Part shown: piece by piece, positions 17,086 to 27,025 of the stretch
Layout: each line of letters begins with the position of its first letter
Numbering within the stretch: position 1 is the first letter of the stretch
NCBI RefSeq assembly: GCF_902459775.1
Contig: NZ_CABPSQ010000001.1
Location: forward strand, 496,001-560,000
From: Pandoraea captiosa
Lineage (GTDB): Bacteria > Pseudomonadota > Gammaproteobacteria > Burkholderiales > Burkholderiaceae
Length of the DNA: 64,000 nucleotides
Direction of reading: 5' to 3'
Notes under the pieces: generated by a model
Database searches by the model: none
Seen by the model: the letters and a program-made list of their open reading frames with translations, nothing else
What the model was told of the DNA's origin: nothing
Made by a program: the position numbers and the translations under genes

Positions 17086-18978
17086 ATGACGCAAAACATA
17101 CGACACGGGCAGCGCCCTCAGGCCATGCCCGCGCTCATGGTGGCGGCCATCGGCGTGGTCTTCGGCGATATCGGCACCAGCCCGCTCTATGCGCTCAAGG
17201 AATGTTTCGATCCGCAGCACGGCATTCCGTTTAATCAGCAGGCCGTGTTCGGCATCATCTCGCTGCTGTTCTGGGCTCTGGTGATCGTCGTTTCCCTCAA
17301 GTACGTTTTGTTCGTGATGCGCGCGGACAACCGCGGCGAAGGCGGGGTGCTGGCCCTTATGGCGCTTAGCCTGCGCAGTGTGCGCGCAGGCAGCCGATGG
17401 GCTTCGGTCCTCATGATGCTGGGCATGTTCGGCGCATGCATGTTCTATGGCGACGCGGTCATCACACCCGCCATCTCCGTGATGTCGGCGGTGGAGGGGC
17501 TTGAGATCGCCGCACCCTCGCTGACCAAGTTCGTGTTGCCGATCACCATCGTCATCCTGATCATTCTGTTCTCGATGCAGAAGTCGGGTACGGCAAAGGT
17601 TGGACGCCTGTTCGGCCCCGTCATGGTGCTGTGGTTCGTGATTCTCGGCGTGCTTGGCGTGTACAACATGGTGCTCGCACCGGAGATCATCAAGGCGATC
17701 AACCCTTACTACGGTATCCATTTCATTCGTACGCACGCACTGCAGGCGTATATCGTGCTCGGCTCCGTTTTCCTCGTGCTTACCGGCGCGGAAGCGCTGT
17801 ACGCCGACATGGGGCACTTCGGGATCCGTCCGATTCGGTTCGCGTGGTCGTTCCTCGTTTTTCCGGCCCTCGCGCTCAACTACTTCGGTCAGGGCGCCTT
17901 GTTGCTGTCGAATCCCAAGGCCATCGAGAATCCGTTCTTCCTGCTTGCGCCGGACTGGGCGTTGCTGCCGCTGGTGATCGTGGCGACGGCGGCGACCGTG
18001 ATTGCGTCGCAGGCCGTGATTTCCGGGGCGTTTTCGCTGACGAGCCAGGCGATTCAGCTCGGCTACGTGCCGCGCATGAAGATCCTGCACACGTCGGATC
18101 GCGAGATCGGTCAGATCTACATGCCGGTGATCAACTGGTCGCTGCTGCTGGTCATCATCTGGATCGTGCTGGCGTTCAAGTCGTCGAGCAATCTGGCGGC
18201 GGCGTACGGCATTGCCGTGACTACGACGATGGTCATTACGACGATTCTCGCGTGCGTGGTCATGGTGAAGGTCTGGAACTGGAACAAGTTCCTCGTTGCG
18301 CTCATCATCACGGGCTTCCTCGTGGTGGACTTCGCGTTCTTCGGTGCCAACCTGATCAAGGTCGAAGAGGGCGGCTGGCTGCCGCTGGCGTTGGGCGCGT
18401 TCCTGTTCTTCATGCTGATGACGTGGCACAAAGGACGGCAGTTGCTGCGCGAGCGCACGGCGGCCGACGGGATTCCGCTCGGACCGTTCCTTCAAGGCTT
18501 GCTGGCGCATCCGCCGCATCGCGTGGCGGGCACCGCGATCTATCTGACGGGCGGCAACACGCTGGTGCCGGTGAGCTTGCTGCATAACCTCAAGCACAAC
18601 CGCATTTTGCACGAGCGCACGATTTTCCTGACCTTCCGCACGCTGGATGTGCCATACGCCGAAGATGGCAGCCGCATCGAGGTCAAGGACCACACCGGCG
18701 GCCTGTTCAGCGTGGTCGCGACCTTCGGTTTCAACGAGACGCCGGACGTGAAGGAGGTGCTGCATCTGCTCGAAGAGAAGACGGACATGCACTTCGAACT
18801 GATGGACACGTCGTTCTTCCTCGCGCGCGAGACCGTCGTGCCGACCAAGCTGCCGGGGATGTCGATCTGGCGTGAGCGGCTGTTCGCATGGATGCACCAG
18901 AACGCCGCGAAGCCGACCGACTTCTTCAGCATTCCGGCGAATCGCGTGGTCGAACTGGGCACGAAAATCGAGATTTGA
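17086..18978 (+). CDS. kup: Kup-type potassium uptake transporter
   Basis: A 630-residue low-affinity K+/H+ symporter of the inner membrane. The N-terminal helix carries the family signature [20 protein letters not shown], and about twelve hydrophobic segments run to residue 450. A cytoplasmic domain of about 170 residues follows. Its length is normal for Kup proteins. It is a single-gene unit ended by a terminator shared with tex on the opposite strand. Confidence 0.95.
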   Translation: MTQNIRHGQRPQAMPALMVAAIGVVFGDIGTSPLYALKECFDPQHGIPFNQQAVFGIISLLFWALVIVVSLKYVLFVMRADNRGEGGVLALMALSLRSVRAGSRWASVLMMLGMFGACMFYGDAVITPAISVMSAVEGLEIAAPSLTKFVLPITIVILIILFSMQKSGTAKVGRLFGPVMVLWFVILGVLGVYNMVLAPEIIKAINPYYGIHFIRTHALQAYIVLGSVFLVLTGAEALYADMGHFGIRPIRFAWSFLVFPALALNYFGQGALLLSNPKAIENPFFLLAPDWALLPLVIVATAATVIASQAVISGAFSLTSQAIQLGYVPRMKILHTSDREIGQIYMPVINWSLLLVIIWIVLAFKSSSNLAAAYGIAVTTTMVITTILACVVMVKVWNWNKFLVALIITGFLVVDFAFFGANLIKVEEGGWLPLALGAFLFFMLMTWHKGRQLLRERTAADGIPLGPFLQGLLAHPPHRVAGTAIYLTGGNTLVPVSLLHNLKHNRILHERTIFLTFRTLDVPYAEDGSRIEVKDHTGGLFSVVATFGFNETPDVKEVLHLLEEKTDMHFELMDTSFFLARETVVPTKLPGMSIWRERLFAWMHQNAAKPTDFFSIPANRVVELGTKIEI

Positions 18979-19062
18979 GGCGCGATTGAGCGCGTTTGAC
19001 TAGTCGGAGGAAATGGCACGCCCGGCGTGCCAATCCCGAGGGCGACGCTCGGCGGCGAGATG

Positions 19063-19094
19063 AAAAAAAGCCCACTCATTCGAGTGGGCTTTTT
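19063..19094. terminator. bidirectional terminator between kup and tex
   Basis: A 9-bp perfect stem (AGCCCACTC / GAGTGGGCT) with a four-base loop, flanked by an A-run on the left and a T-run on the right. It works for both converging genes. Confidence 0.93.
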
Positions 19095-19159
19095 GCCGTC
19101 TGGGCGCCGGATGCAGCGTGTGTCGCTGCATCGCGGGGCATTCAGGCCATTCAGAACAG

Positions 19160-21505
19160 TCAGCGCTTGAGCTTGGCGAAGGCTGCCGCCATGGCGTTGA
19201 CCGTTTCCGGTTCGCGCTGGCGGGCACCGCCGTTGCCGCTACGATGGCCGCCGCCTCCGCTACGTGCACCATTGCCGCCACCACTACTCGGGCGGTCGCT
19301 GGCACCGGCGACCGGCAGGTCGTCGCTCAGGCGCATCGTGAGCGAAATGCGCTGACGGCGCGGGTCGACTTCGAGCACCTTCACCTTGACGATATCGCCG
19401 GCCTTCACGACTTCGTGCGGGTCCTTGATGAACTTCGTCGACATGGCCGAGACGTGAACCAGACCGTCCTGATGGACGCCGATGTCGATGAACGCACCGA
19501 AAGCGGCCACGTTCGTCACCACACCTTCGAGTAGCATGCCCGGCTTCAGGTCCGTCAGCTTCTCGACACCTTCCTGGAAGGTCGCCGTCTTGAACTCGGG
19601 GCGCGGATCGCGGCCGGGCTTTTCCAACTCGGTCAGAATGTCCTTGACGGTCGGCAGCCCGAAGCGTTCGTCGACGAATTCCGTCGGCGACACGCTGCGC
19701 ACCACGGCGCCATTGCCCATCACGTCGCCGATCGACTTCTTGATCTTCGCGAGAATACGCTCGACGACCGGATACGCCTCCGGGTGAACCGACGAGCGGT
19801 CCAGCGGATTGTCGCCACCATTCACGCGCAGGAAGCCGGCGGCTTGTTCGAACGTCTTGTCGCCCAGGCGCGGCACTTTCTTGAGCGCTTCGCGGTTGGT
19901 GAACGGGCCGTTGCTGTCGCGGAAGTCCACGATGTTCTTCGCGAGCGTGCTGTTCAGACCGGACACGCGCGCGAGCAGCGGGGCCGACGCCGTGTTGACG
20001 TCCACACCCACGGCGTTCACGCAATCCTCGACGACGGCGTCGAGCATGCGGGCCAGCTCGCGCTGGTTCACGTCGTGTTGATACTGGCCCACGCCAATGG
20101 CCTTCGGCTCGATCTTGACGAGTTCGGCAAGCGGATCCTGCAAGCGGCGCGCAATCGATACGGCGCCGCGCAGCGAGACGTCGAGTTCCGGGAATTCCTT
20201 GGCGGCAAACTCGGAGGCCGAGTACACCGACGCGCCGGCTTCCGACACCACGATCTTCTGAAGCTTGAGTTCCGGATGGCGTTTGATCAGTTCCTGCGCG
20301 AGCTTGTCCGTCTCGCGCGACGCCGTGCCGTTGCCGATGCTCACGAGCTGTGCGCCGGTGGCGGCGGCGATTTTCGCAAGGCGCTCCAGCGAGCCGTCCC
20401 AATCGCGGCGCGGCTCGTGCGGATAGATGGTGTCGGTGCCGAGCAGCTTGCCCGTTGCATCGACCACCGCGACCTTCACGCCGGTACGCAGTCCCGGGTC
20501 CAGACCGATCACGCCCTTCGGGCCGGCCGGTGCGGCGAGCAGCAACGCCTTGAGGTTGCGCGCGAACACGCGGATGGCTTCGCTCTCCGCGCTCTCGCGA
20601 ATTTGCGTGAGCAGTTCCGATTCGAGGTGCGGCTGCACCTTCACGCGCCACGACCAACGGCACACGTCGCCGAGCCATTTGTCGGCGGCGCGGTTCTGTT
20701 GACGAATGCCGAAGTGCCCGGCAATCACGCTCTCGCACGGGTGCGGGATCTGCGCGTCGAGTTCTTCGCCCAGGCCCAGCTTGACCATCAGAATGCCGAG
20801 GTTGCGGCCACGGAACAACGCGAGCGCGCGATGCGACGGCACGGCGGCAATCGGCTCGGCGTAGTCGTAGTAGTCGCGGAATTTTTCGCCTTCTTCGCTT
20901 TCCTTGCCTTCCACGACCTTCGACGAGACCACGCCCTGTGTCCACAGGTAGTCGCGCAGCTTGCCGAGCAACTCGGCGGTCTCGCCGAACTGCTCCGAGA
21001 GGATGTCGCGCGCGCCGTCGAGCGCTGCCTTGATGTCCGCCACGCCTTTGTCGGCGTCGACGAATTTGGCGGCTTCGACTTGCGGGTCGAGCGTCGGGTC
21101 GGCGAGCAGGGCCTGCGCGAGCGGCTCAAGGCCGGCTTCACGGGCGATCTGTGCGCGCGTGCGACGCTTTTGCTTGTACGGGAGATAGAGATCTTCGAGC
21201 GTCTGCTTCGTTTCGGCCGCCACGATGGCGGTGCGCAGTTCGTCGGTCAGCTTGCCTTGTTCCTCGATGCTCGTGAGGATCGCTGCACGGCGATCTTCCA
21301 GTTCGCGCAGATACAGCAGGCGCTCTTCGAGATTACGCAGTTGCGTGTCGTCGAGGTTATCGGTGACTTCCTTGCGATAGCGGGCGATGAAGGGCACGGT
21401 GGCGCCTTCGTCCAGCAGTTGCACGGCAGCGGCGACCTGACGCGGCTGTACGCCGAGTTCGTCGGCGATGCGTTGAACGATCTGAAGGGCTACGTTTTGC
21501 GTCAT
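19160..21505 (-). CDS. tex: Tex family RNA-binding transcription accessory protein
   Basis: A 781-residue protein. Its order is the Tex N-terminal helical domain, a YqgF/RuvX-like domain ([19 protein letters not shown] near residue 330), helix-hairpin-helix motifs (about 500-560) and a C-terminal S1 RNA-binding domain (about 650-725, with [17 protein letters not shown]). The tail is a Gly/Ser/Arg-rich extension. Tex binds nucleic acid and affects transcription and stress tolerance; the exact role is uncertain. The long + strand frame over it is a shadow. Confidence 0.95.
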   Translation of the reverse strand: MTQNVALQIVQRIADELGVQPRQVAAAVQLLDEGATVPFIARYRKEVTDNLDDTQLRNLEERLLYLRELEDRRAAILTSIEEQGKLTDELRTAIVAAETKQTLEDLYLPYKQKRRTRAQIAREAGLEPLAQALLADPTLDPQVEAAKFVDADKGVADIKAALDGARDILSEQFGETAELLGKLRDYLWTQGVVSSKVVEGKESEEGEKFRDYYDYAEPIAAVPSHRALALFRGRNLGILMVKLGLGEELDAQIPHPCESVIAGHFGIRQQNRAADKWLGDVCRWSWRVKVQPHLESELLTQIRESAESEAIRVFARNLKALLLAAPAGPKGVIGLDPGLRTGVKVAVVDATGKLLGTDTIYPHEPRRDWDGSLERLAKIAAATGAQLVSIGNGTASRETDKLAQELIKRHPELKLQKIVVSEAGASVYSASEFAAKEFPELDVSLRGAVSIARRLQDPLAELVKIEPKAIGVGQYQHDVNQRELARMLDAVVEDCVNAVGVDVNTASAPLLARVSGLNSTLAKNIVDFRDSNGPFTNREALKKVPRLGDKTFEQAAGFLRVNGGDNPLDRSSVHPEAYPVVERILAKIKKSIGDVMGNGAVVRSVSPTEFVDERFGLPTVKDILTELEKPGRDPRPEFKTATFQEGVEKLTDLKPGMLLEGVVTNVAAFGAFIDIGVHQDGLVHVSAMSTKFIKDPHEVVKAGDIVKVKVLEVDPRRQRISLTMRLSDDLPVAGASDRPSSGGGNGARSGGGGHRSGNGGARQREPETVNAMAAAFAKLKR

Positions 21506-21577
21506 GAGTGTTGCGAGTTACCCAAGTGCCAGGAGCGGGGCATTTTGCCATAAACCGCGGGCGCGTCCGGGCAGGCA

Positions 21578-22540
21578 ATGCTAAAATTTGGCATGACTCC
21601 GCTCAACCTCATGATTTCCCTCGATAAATTGTTTTCGCGACTGAATCAGCATCAGGTTTCGTATGAGGATGCCACGTCCCGTGCGCGCTCATCGGTCTCC
21701 GCGCTCGCTCTGACGGTGGCAATGGTGGCTGCGGCCGCCACGCCGGGAATCTCGTTTGCGCAGGGGCTGAGCGCCGTAGAAGCGGCCGGTCGCACGACTG
21801 AGCAACTGCGCGTGCCCGTGGTGCCGTTCGACGCGACCGCAGACCGCATCGCATCGCCGTCGTCCGCCAGCAAGGCCAGCGCCGCAGCGGCGGCGGCCGA
21901 GGACGACAAGCCCGTTCACTACGATGACCAGCTCGACATGCAACCGGCGCAGGACGATTTTGCCGGCCGCCGCGCGGTGCTCGATCGTCAGCGGGCGTGG
22001 ATCGATTACCGTTTCGAGGAAGCGAAGTACGAGTGCGCGTCGAAGTTCTTCGTGAACTATTGCATCGACAAGGCACGCGACGAGCAGCGTGAGGCGCTCA
22101 AGGCGGTGCGCAGCCAGCGTCTCGTGCTGGAAGATCAGGAGCGCAAGGCGCGTGCGGCCGAGCGCGACGAGCGTCTTGCCGCAAAGCGTGCGCAAACCGC
22201 TGCCGAGGCGCCTCAGCGCGCTGCCGAGCGAGCTCAGAACGTGGCCGATTACGAAGCCAAGCAGGCCGAATATCAGCAGCGGGTGACGGAGCGTACGGGG
22301 CAGGCCCCGCAGCGCGCGGCCAACAGTGAGTCGTACAATGCGAAGCAGGCCGCGCAGCAGCAGAAGCTCGACGAAGCGAAGGCCACCGCCGCACAGAAGG
22401 CGGCAGAGCGCGAAGAGAACGTGCGCAAGTACAACCAGAAGCAGCAGGAAGCCATCGAGCGTCAGCAAAAGTCGGACGCGCGCCGTAACGAGTCCCAATC
22501 GGGCGGCTCGCCGGCGCAGAAGGCCATCCAGGGCCAGTAA
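21578..22540 (+). CDS. exported alanine-rich coiled-coil protein of unknown function
   Basis: A 320-residue protein, family not recognised. A hydrophobic segment (SALALTVAMVAAAATPGISFAQ, residues about 40-62) looks like a late signal peptide. An Ala-rich linker follows, then a block with two Cys (YECASKFFVNYCIDKARDEQ, about 148-168). The rest is highly charged coiled coil with repeated NVADYEAKQ- and ENVRKYNQKQ-like units. ATGs at 21593 and 21611 are also possible, because TAAAAT at 21582-21587 could be the -10 of its own promoter. The Cys block suggests one disulphide in the periplasm. Confidence 0.72.
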   Translation: MLKFGMTPLNLMISLDKLFSRLNQHQVSYEDATSRARSSVSALALTVAMVAAAATPGISFAQGLSAVEAAGRTTEQLRVPVVPFDATADRIASPSSASKASAAAAAAEDDKPVHYDDQLDMQPAQDDFAGRRAVLDRQRAWIDYRFEEAKYECASKFFVNYCIDKARDEQREALKAVRSQRLVLEDQERKARAAERDERLAAKRAQTAAEAPQRAAERAQNVADYEAKQAEYQQRVTERTGQAPQRAANSESYNAKQAAQQQKLDEAKATAAQKAAEREENVRKYNQKQQEAIERQQKSDARRNESQSGGSPAQKAIQGQ

Positions 22541-22632
22541 GGTGAATAGAGTCAGTACGGGCAGTAAGCGACGCTGAACGATCGTTGGCGCCGGAACCGG
22601 AAATATTTGAGAGTCGCAGGAGAGTTGCCACG

Positions 22633-22836
22633 ATGCAGCACGATCTTCACTCCGTTGGACGCCGCATCATCGAGTTGCAGATCGAACACCGCGATCTGGA
22701 TTACCTGATCGACAAGCTCCTGACGGAGCCGGCGTACGACGAACTTCAGGTCACCCGTCTCAAAAAGCGCCGTCTGAAGATCAAGGACACGATCACCTTG
22801 CTGCAAGTGCAGCAAACGCCGGACCAGCCCGCCTGA
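22633..22836 (+). CDS. YdcH/DUF465 family small protein
   Basis: A 67-residue, highly charged helical protein with the DUF465/YdcH pattern: IIELQIEHRDLDYLIDKL, then DELQVTRLKKRRLKIKDTI. It has no membrane segment. The ATG at 22633 follows AGGAGAG with good spacing; an in-frame TTG at 22585 has none. Function in this family is unknown. Confidence 0.85.
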   Translation: MQHDLHSVGRRIIELQIEHRDLDYLIDKLLTEPAYDELQVTRLKKRRLKIKDTITLLQVQQTPDQPA

Positions 22837-22965
22837 GCGGGGTGAGCCGGAGATTCGCGCGATGCCGCACGCCTGTGTGTCTGGCGCCAGCGCGGTTATT
22901 TTTCATTGCGGCGCCACGAATGCTCATGGAGCGATTCGCGGCGCCTTCGAGTTTTCAGAGCCGTT

Positions 22966-25218
22966 TTGACCGATTCCGCCGCCGCTAGCGATTCCACCGA
23001 CCTCTCCCCCAGCGCCGATACCCCCACATTTCACGGACTCAAGCCGCTCGCGCCCAAGCGTGAGCGCGAGTTGCAGGAAATCTTCGGTGACGGCGGCATG
23101 CTCGCGCGTGCCATCGACGGCTATCGCTCGCGCGAGCCGCAGACCGAGATGGCGCGCGCCGTGGCTGCCGCCATGGACACGCACGACACGCTGATCGCCG
23201 AAGCGGGCACCGGCACCGGAAAGACCTATGCGTATCTCGTGCCCGCCATGCTGTGGGGCGGCAAGACGATCATCTCGACCGGCACCAAGCATTTGCAGGA
23301 CCAGATCTTCGCGCGGGATATTCCCACCGTGCGCAAGGCGCTCGCCGTGCCGGTAACGGTCGCCATGCTCAAGGGCCGCTCGAACTATCTGTGTCACTAC
23401 TATCTCGAACGCGCCCAGCAGGAGGGGCGCTTCGCTTCGCGTCACGAGGCGGCGCAACTGCGTGAGATCACAACGTTCTCGCAGATCACGCACAGCGGCG
23501 ACAAGGCCGAACTCGCGTCGGTGCCGGAGAATGCGCCGATCTGGGCGCAGGTGACCTCCACCCGCGACAACTGTCTGGGACAGGAATGCCCGCGCTACAA
23601 AGACTGCTTTGTGATGCTCGCGCGCAAGGAGGCGCAACAGGCCGACCTCGTGGTGGTCAATCACCACCTGTTTTTTGCCGATGTCATGCTGCGCGACACG
23701 GGCATGGCGGAATTGCTGCCGAGTGCGAACACGGTGATTTTCGACGAGGCGCATCAGTTGCCCGAGACGGCGACGCTGTTCTTCGGCGAGACGGTGTCGA
23801 CGACCCAACTGCTTGAATTGGCGCGCGATTGCGTGGCCGAAGGGTTGATTCATGCGCGTGACGCCGCCGACTGGGTCAAGCTCGGGGCGAACCTCGAGCG
23901 CTCGGCACGCGACGTGCGTCTGACGTTCGGGCAGGACAACACGCGCATGTCCGTCACGCAATTGCCGGACGACCACGAATTGTTCGGCGCGCTCGAGAGT
24001 GTCGATCTCTCGCTGCAAGACCTGATCGAAACGCTCCAGCATCAGGCTGAACGCGCCGAGGCGCTGGGCGCCTGTCTGCGTCGGGCGTTGGAATTGCATG
24101 AGCAACTGGAGCGCTGGCAGATGGGGGTGACGCCGCCGACGCCAGGCGAACAACCGCTGCCGTTGCTCGACCCGGATGCGCCGCGTGTCACGGATGGCAA
24201 GCGGGAGAAGGCGGCGAAGGCCGCAAAGGCCGCAAAGGCACGCGAAGCGGAAGCTGCGCGGCTTGCCGCTCCGACGGATGGCGCCGCGACCGACGCGCAA
24301 GGCGACGGGCCGTCGGAGAACACTTCGGAGAAAACATACACGCCGCCCGAGACGGTCCGCTGGATCGAAGTCTTTTCACAGGCGGTGCAATTGCACCAGA
24401 CACCCCTGTCGATCGCGCCGATCTTCGCAAAGCAGCGCGCAGGTGCGCCGCGTGCGTGGATTTTCACGTCGGCCACGTTGTCCGTGAAGGGCAACTTCAT
24501 GCACTACGCTGCGCAGTTGGGCCTCGACGCGCAGAAGTCGCTCACGCTGGCCAGTCCGTTCGACTATCCGAACCAGAGCCTGCTGTATGTGCCGCGCGGA
24601 TTGCCGCAGCCGTCTGCGCCCAACTTTACGGATGCGGTGCTCGATGCCGCATTGCCGGTGCTGGAGGTGAGCGGCGGGCGGGCGTTCGTGCTCTGTACGA
24701 CATTGCGTGCGGTGAACCGGGCGGCAGAGCGTCTGCGCGAGGAGTTCGAGCGCCGCGGGTGGCCTTATCCGTTGCTCGTGCAAGGCGAGGCGAGCCGTAC
24801 GGAATTGCTCGACCGCTTTCGCGCCCTGGGCAATGCGGTGCTGATCGGCAGCCAGAGTTTCTGGGAAGGGGTGGATGTGCGTGGCGAGGCGCTCTCGCTC
24901 GTCATCATCGACAAGTTGCCGTTTGCACCGCCCGACGACCCGGTGCTGGCAGCGCGCCTCGACGCGCTGACGAAGAAGGGGCTGAGTCCGTTCGCGGTGC
25001 ACCAGTTGCCGCAGGCCGTGATTACCCTCAAACAGGGGGCGGGGCGTCTGATTCGTTCTGAAGCAGATCGAGGCGTGTTGATGATCTGCGACCCGCGTCT
25101 TGTGGACAAACCTTACGGTCGTCGCATCTGGCAGAGCTTGCCGCCCTTCAAGCGCACCCGCGAATTGCCTATCGTGCGCGGTTTCTTCGACGAGATCGCG
25201 GCAGAGGCTGGAAGTTGA
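22966..25218 (+). CDS. DinG/YoaA-type ATP-dependent helicase
   Basis: About 750 residues; a superfamily 2 helicase of the XPD-like iron-sulphur group. Walker A is AGTGTGKTYAYL. The four likely Fe-S cysteines lie in YLCHYY, then DNCLGQECPRYKDC. The DEAH box is FDEAHQLPE, and motif VI reads QGAGRLIRSEADRG. An Ala/Lys-rich insertion (about residues 405-445) is low complexity. No good ATG starts the frame; TTG at 22966 (or 22906) is my choice because the conserved domain begins shortly after. Probable role: unwinding damaged or R-loop DNA. Confidence 0.87.
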   Translation: MTDSAAASDSTDLSPSADTPTFHGLKPLAPKRERELQEIFGDGGMLARAIDGYRSREPQTEMARAVAAAMDTHDTLIAEAGTGTGKTYAYLVPAMLWGGKTIISTGTKHLQDQIFARDIPTVRKALAVPVTVAMLKGRSNYLCHYYLERAQQEGRFASRHEAAQLREITTFSQITHSGDKAELASVPENAPIWAQVTSTRDNCLGQECPRYKDCFVMLARKEAQQADLVVVNHHLFFADVMLRDTGMAELLPSANTVIFDEAHQLPETATLFFGETVSTTQLLELARDCVAEGLIHARDAADWVKLGANLERSARDVRLTFGQDNTRMSVTQLPDDHELFGALESVDLSLQDLIETLQHQAERAEALGACLRRALELHEQLERWQMGVTPPTPGEQPLPLLDPDAPRVTDGKREKAAKAAKAAKAREAEAARLAAPTDGAATDAQGDGPSENTSEKTYTPPETVRWIEVFSQAVQLHQTPLSIAPIFAKQRAGAPRAWIFTSATLSVKGNFMHYAAQLGLDAQKSLTLASPFDYPNQSLLYVPRGLPQPSAPNFTDAVLDAALPVLEVSGGRAFVLCTTLRAVNRAAERLREEFERRGWPYPLLVQGEASRTELLDRFRALGNAVLIGSQSFWEGVDVRGEALSLVIIDKLPFAPPDDPVLAARLDALTKKGLSPFAVHQLPQAVITLKQGAGRLIRSEADRGVLMICDPRLVDKPYGRRIWQSLPPFKRTRELPIVRGFFDEIAAEAGS

Positions 25219-25243
25219 ATCGCGTTTCCATGCGGTAAATGGG

Positions 25244-25275
25244 AAAAAGCCAGACGTTTGCGTCTGGCTTTTTTA
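25244..25275. terminator. bidirectional terminator of the helicase and amidotransferase genes
   Basis: A 10-bp perfect stem (AAGCCAGACG / CGTCTGGCTT) with loop TTTG, an A-run before and a T-run after. It lies between converging genes. Confidence 0.93.
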
Positions 25276-25295
25276 TTTCGACGGGCACTGCTCAC

Positions 25296-25322
25296 GTCAC
25301 TCGGGTCACTCAGGTCGTTCAG
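25296..25322. repeat. 9-bp tandem repeat at a gene end
   Basis: Three copies of GTCACTCGG (second GTCACTCAG, third GTCGTTCAG). The last copy overlaps the stop codon of the amidotransferase gene on the - strand. Confidence 0.8.
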
Positions 25323-26047
25323 TGCGCACTGGGCGGCATGGCGTCGAGCCAACGTCCAATGACGGCAGGTGCGAGTTCCGAGAGTCGCGCGTGATGGCGG
25401 CGCGCATCGTCGCGCAATGTCACCGGATCGATCTTCGCCGCGCTCAGCTCACACGCATGACCCACGAGCCAGGACTCGATGCAAGCGGCATTGGCTTCCA
25501 GATGGAATTGCAGGCCAAGTGCGTGGGCGCCGAGTGCAAACGCCTGATGCTCGCCGACGGCGGTGCGCGCGAGGTGTGTCGCCCCCGGCGGAATGTCGAA
25601 CTGGTCGCCATGCCAGTGGAGCACCGGCGCGTCCCCCAGCATGGCGAGCGGCGACGCCTGTCCCGCCTCGGTCAGCATGAGTGGCGCGTAGCCGATCTCC
25701 TTCACGCCCAGCGGATAGACCTTCGCACCCAATGCCCGCGCCATCAGTTGCGCGCCCAGGCATATGCCGAGAATCGGTCTGCCTGCGTCGAGTCGTCGTT
25801 TGACGAGCGCGAGTTCATCGGCGATGAAGGGGTGTGCCGCGTCATCGTACGCACCGATCGGGCCGCCGAGTACCACCAACAAGTCGGGCGCGAGCGCATC
25901 GAGGGCGCGAAGCTCGGCGAGCGGCGCATCGACATACTCGATGGCATAGCCGCGTTGCGCGAAGTGAGGCGCCAGCGTACCCAGGTCTTCGAAGTGAACG
26001 TGGCGCAGGGCAAGCAGCGTCTTGCCGGGGGCGAGGGAAGGGCTCAC
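25319..26047 (-). CDS. class I glutamine amidotransferase (GMP synthase-like)
   Basis: A 242-residue triad amidotransferase. The nucleophile elbow is ILGICLGAQLMARALG, and the later catalytic pair sits in GLQFHLEA. VVLGGPIGAYDD is the family's early motif. Such stand-alone proteins resemble the GATase part of GMP synthase or PuuD-like hydrolases; the substrate cannot be told. I chose the GTG at 26047, which has AAGGAG eight bases before it, over an in-frame GTG at 26092. Confidence 0.85.
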   Translation of the reverse strand: MSPSLAPGKTLLALRHVHFEDLGTLAPHFAQRGYAIEYVDAPLAELRALDALAPDLLVVLGGPIGAYDDAAHPFIADELALVKRRLDAGRPILGICLGAQLMARALGAKVYPLGVKEIGYAPLMLTEAGQASPLAMLGDAPVLHWHGDQFDIPPGATHLARTAVGEHQAFALGAHALGLQFHLEANAACIESWLVGHACELSAAKIDPVTLRDDARRHHARLSELAPAVIGRWLDAMPPSAH

Positions 26048-26102
26048 GAAACCGACTCCTTGTCGGGAGATGTCATGGTGCTGTCGCGTCACGACCGGAA
26101 CG

Positions 26103-26134
26103 AAAAAGCCCCCGCAACTGCGAGGGCTTCTTTT
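26103..26134 (-). terminator. terminator downstream of bamD
   Basis: A stem of AAGCCC-C-CGCA with TGCG-A-GGGCTT (one mismatch). On the - strand it is followed by TTTTT. It lies 46 bases after the bamD stop. Confidence 0.8.
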
Positions 26135-26150
26135 AGAACGACGATCGGCG

Positions 26151-26168
26151 GCCGAGGCAGCCGAGGCA
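26151..26168. repeat. 9-bp direct repeat downstream of bamD
   Basis: Two perfect adjacent copies of GCCGAGGCA, twelve bases from the bamD stop codon. Confidence 0.7.
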
Positions 26169-26179
26169 GCTTATGCGGC

Positions 26180-27004
26180 TCAGCGCCAGATTTGCCACCA
26201 GGACTTCTTGTCGCCGGCGGTGTCGATACGTCGGCCCACGGTAAGGTAGCCGCTGTTCGGGTAGGTCTTTTCCATCACGCGGCGAGCGTCGTCACGCAGT
26301 TCGGTCATGCCGAGTTTGTCGTACGACTTGATCATGATGCCCAGCGCGTCTTCCAGCGCGGGCGCCTGATCGTAGTCCTTCAGGGCGGTTTGCGCACGGT
26401 TCACGGCGGCAAGGTAGGCGCCGCGACGGTAGTAGTACTCAGCCGCATGCACTTCGTGCGCTGCCATCGCGTTGACGGCGTAGCGCATGCGCAGAGCGGC
26501 ATCGTTCGCGTACTTGCTGTTCGGATAATGCTCGACCAGGTACTTGAAGCTGTCATATGCGGCGCGTAGCGCCTTCGGATCGCGCTCGCTCAGGTCCTGG
26601 CCCGAGAAGCGGCCGAACAGACCGAGGTCGTCGTTGAAGTTGATCAGGCCCTTGAGGTAATAGGCGTAATCGATCGACGGGCTGTCCGGATGCAGACGGA
26701 TGAAACGGTCGACGGCAGTGAGCGCCTGCGCCGGCTCATTGTCCTTGTAATAGGAGTAGGCCGTGTTGATCTGTGCCTGCTGGGCGTGCGGGCCGAACGG
26801 ATCGCGACCTTCGAGCAACTCGTAGTACTTGGCGGCCTTCGTATAGTCGCCGCTATCAAAGCTGTCCTTGGCTTCCGAGTATAATTTGTTCGTCGACCAG
26901 CTGGCCGTTTCGTCGACCTTCTCCGGCAGAATGCCACAGGCGGCCATGCTGCCGACCACGATGGCGGCCAGCGTCAGATGTTTGACAAGTTTCAGGGCTT
27001 GCAT
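26180..27004 (-). CDS. bamD: outer-membrane assembly lipoprotein BamD
   Basis: A 274-residue lipoprotein of the BAM complex, which inserts beta-barrel proteins into the outer membrane. The signal peptide ends in the lipobox GSMAAC (Cys near residue 23). Five TPR-like helix pairs follow, with [20 protein letters not shown] and [20 protein letters not shown] typical of ComL/BamD. I prefer the ATG at 27004, which gives a normal signal peptide; a GTG at 27019 adds five residues. It is divergent from rluD with start codons about 20 bases apart. Confidence 0.95.
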   Translation of the reverse strand: MQALKLVKHLTLAAIVVGSMAACGILPEKVDETASWSTNKLYSEAKDSFDSGDYTKAAKYYELLEGRDPFGPHAQQAQINTAYSYYKDNEPAQALTAVDRFIRLHPDSPSIDYAYYLKGLINFNDDLGLFGRFSGQDLSERDPKALRAAYDSFKYLVEHYPNSKYANDAALRMRYAVNAMAAHEVHAAEYYYRRGAYLAAVNRAQTALKDYDQAPALEDALGIMIKSYDKLGMTELRDDARRVMEKTYPNSGYLTVGRRIDTAGDKKSWWQIWR

Positions 27005-27025
27005 GCTCGTTGGCTTCACTTCTCG

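Noticed and set aside
17035-18897. A 620-codon - strand frame opposite kup
   Set aside because: The composition (His, Arg, Gln, Asp strings) is that of the reverse complement of a membrane protein, and kup is certain.
19784-21553. A 589-codon + strand frame opposite tex
   Set aside because: It shows no motifs or domain and is fully antisense to tex.
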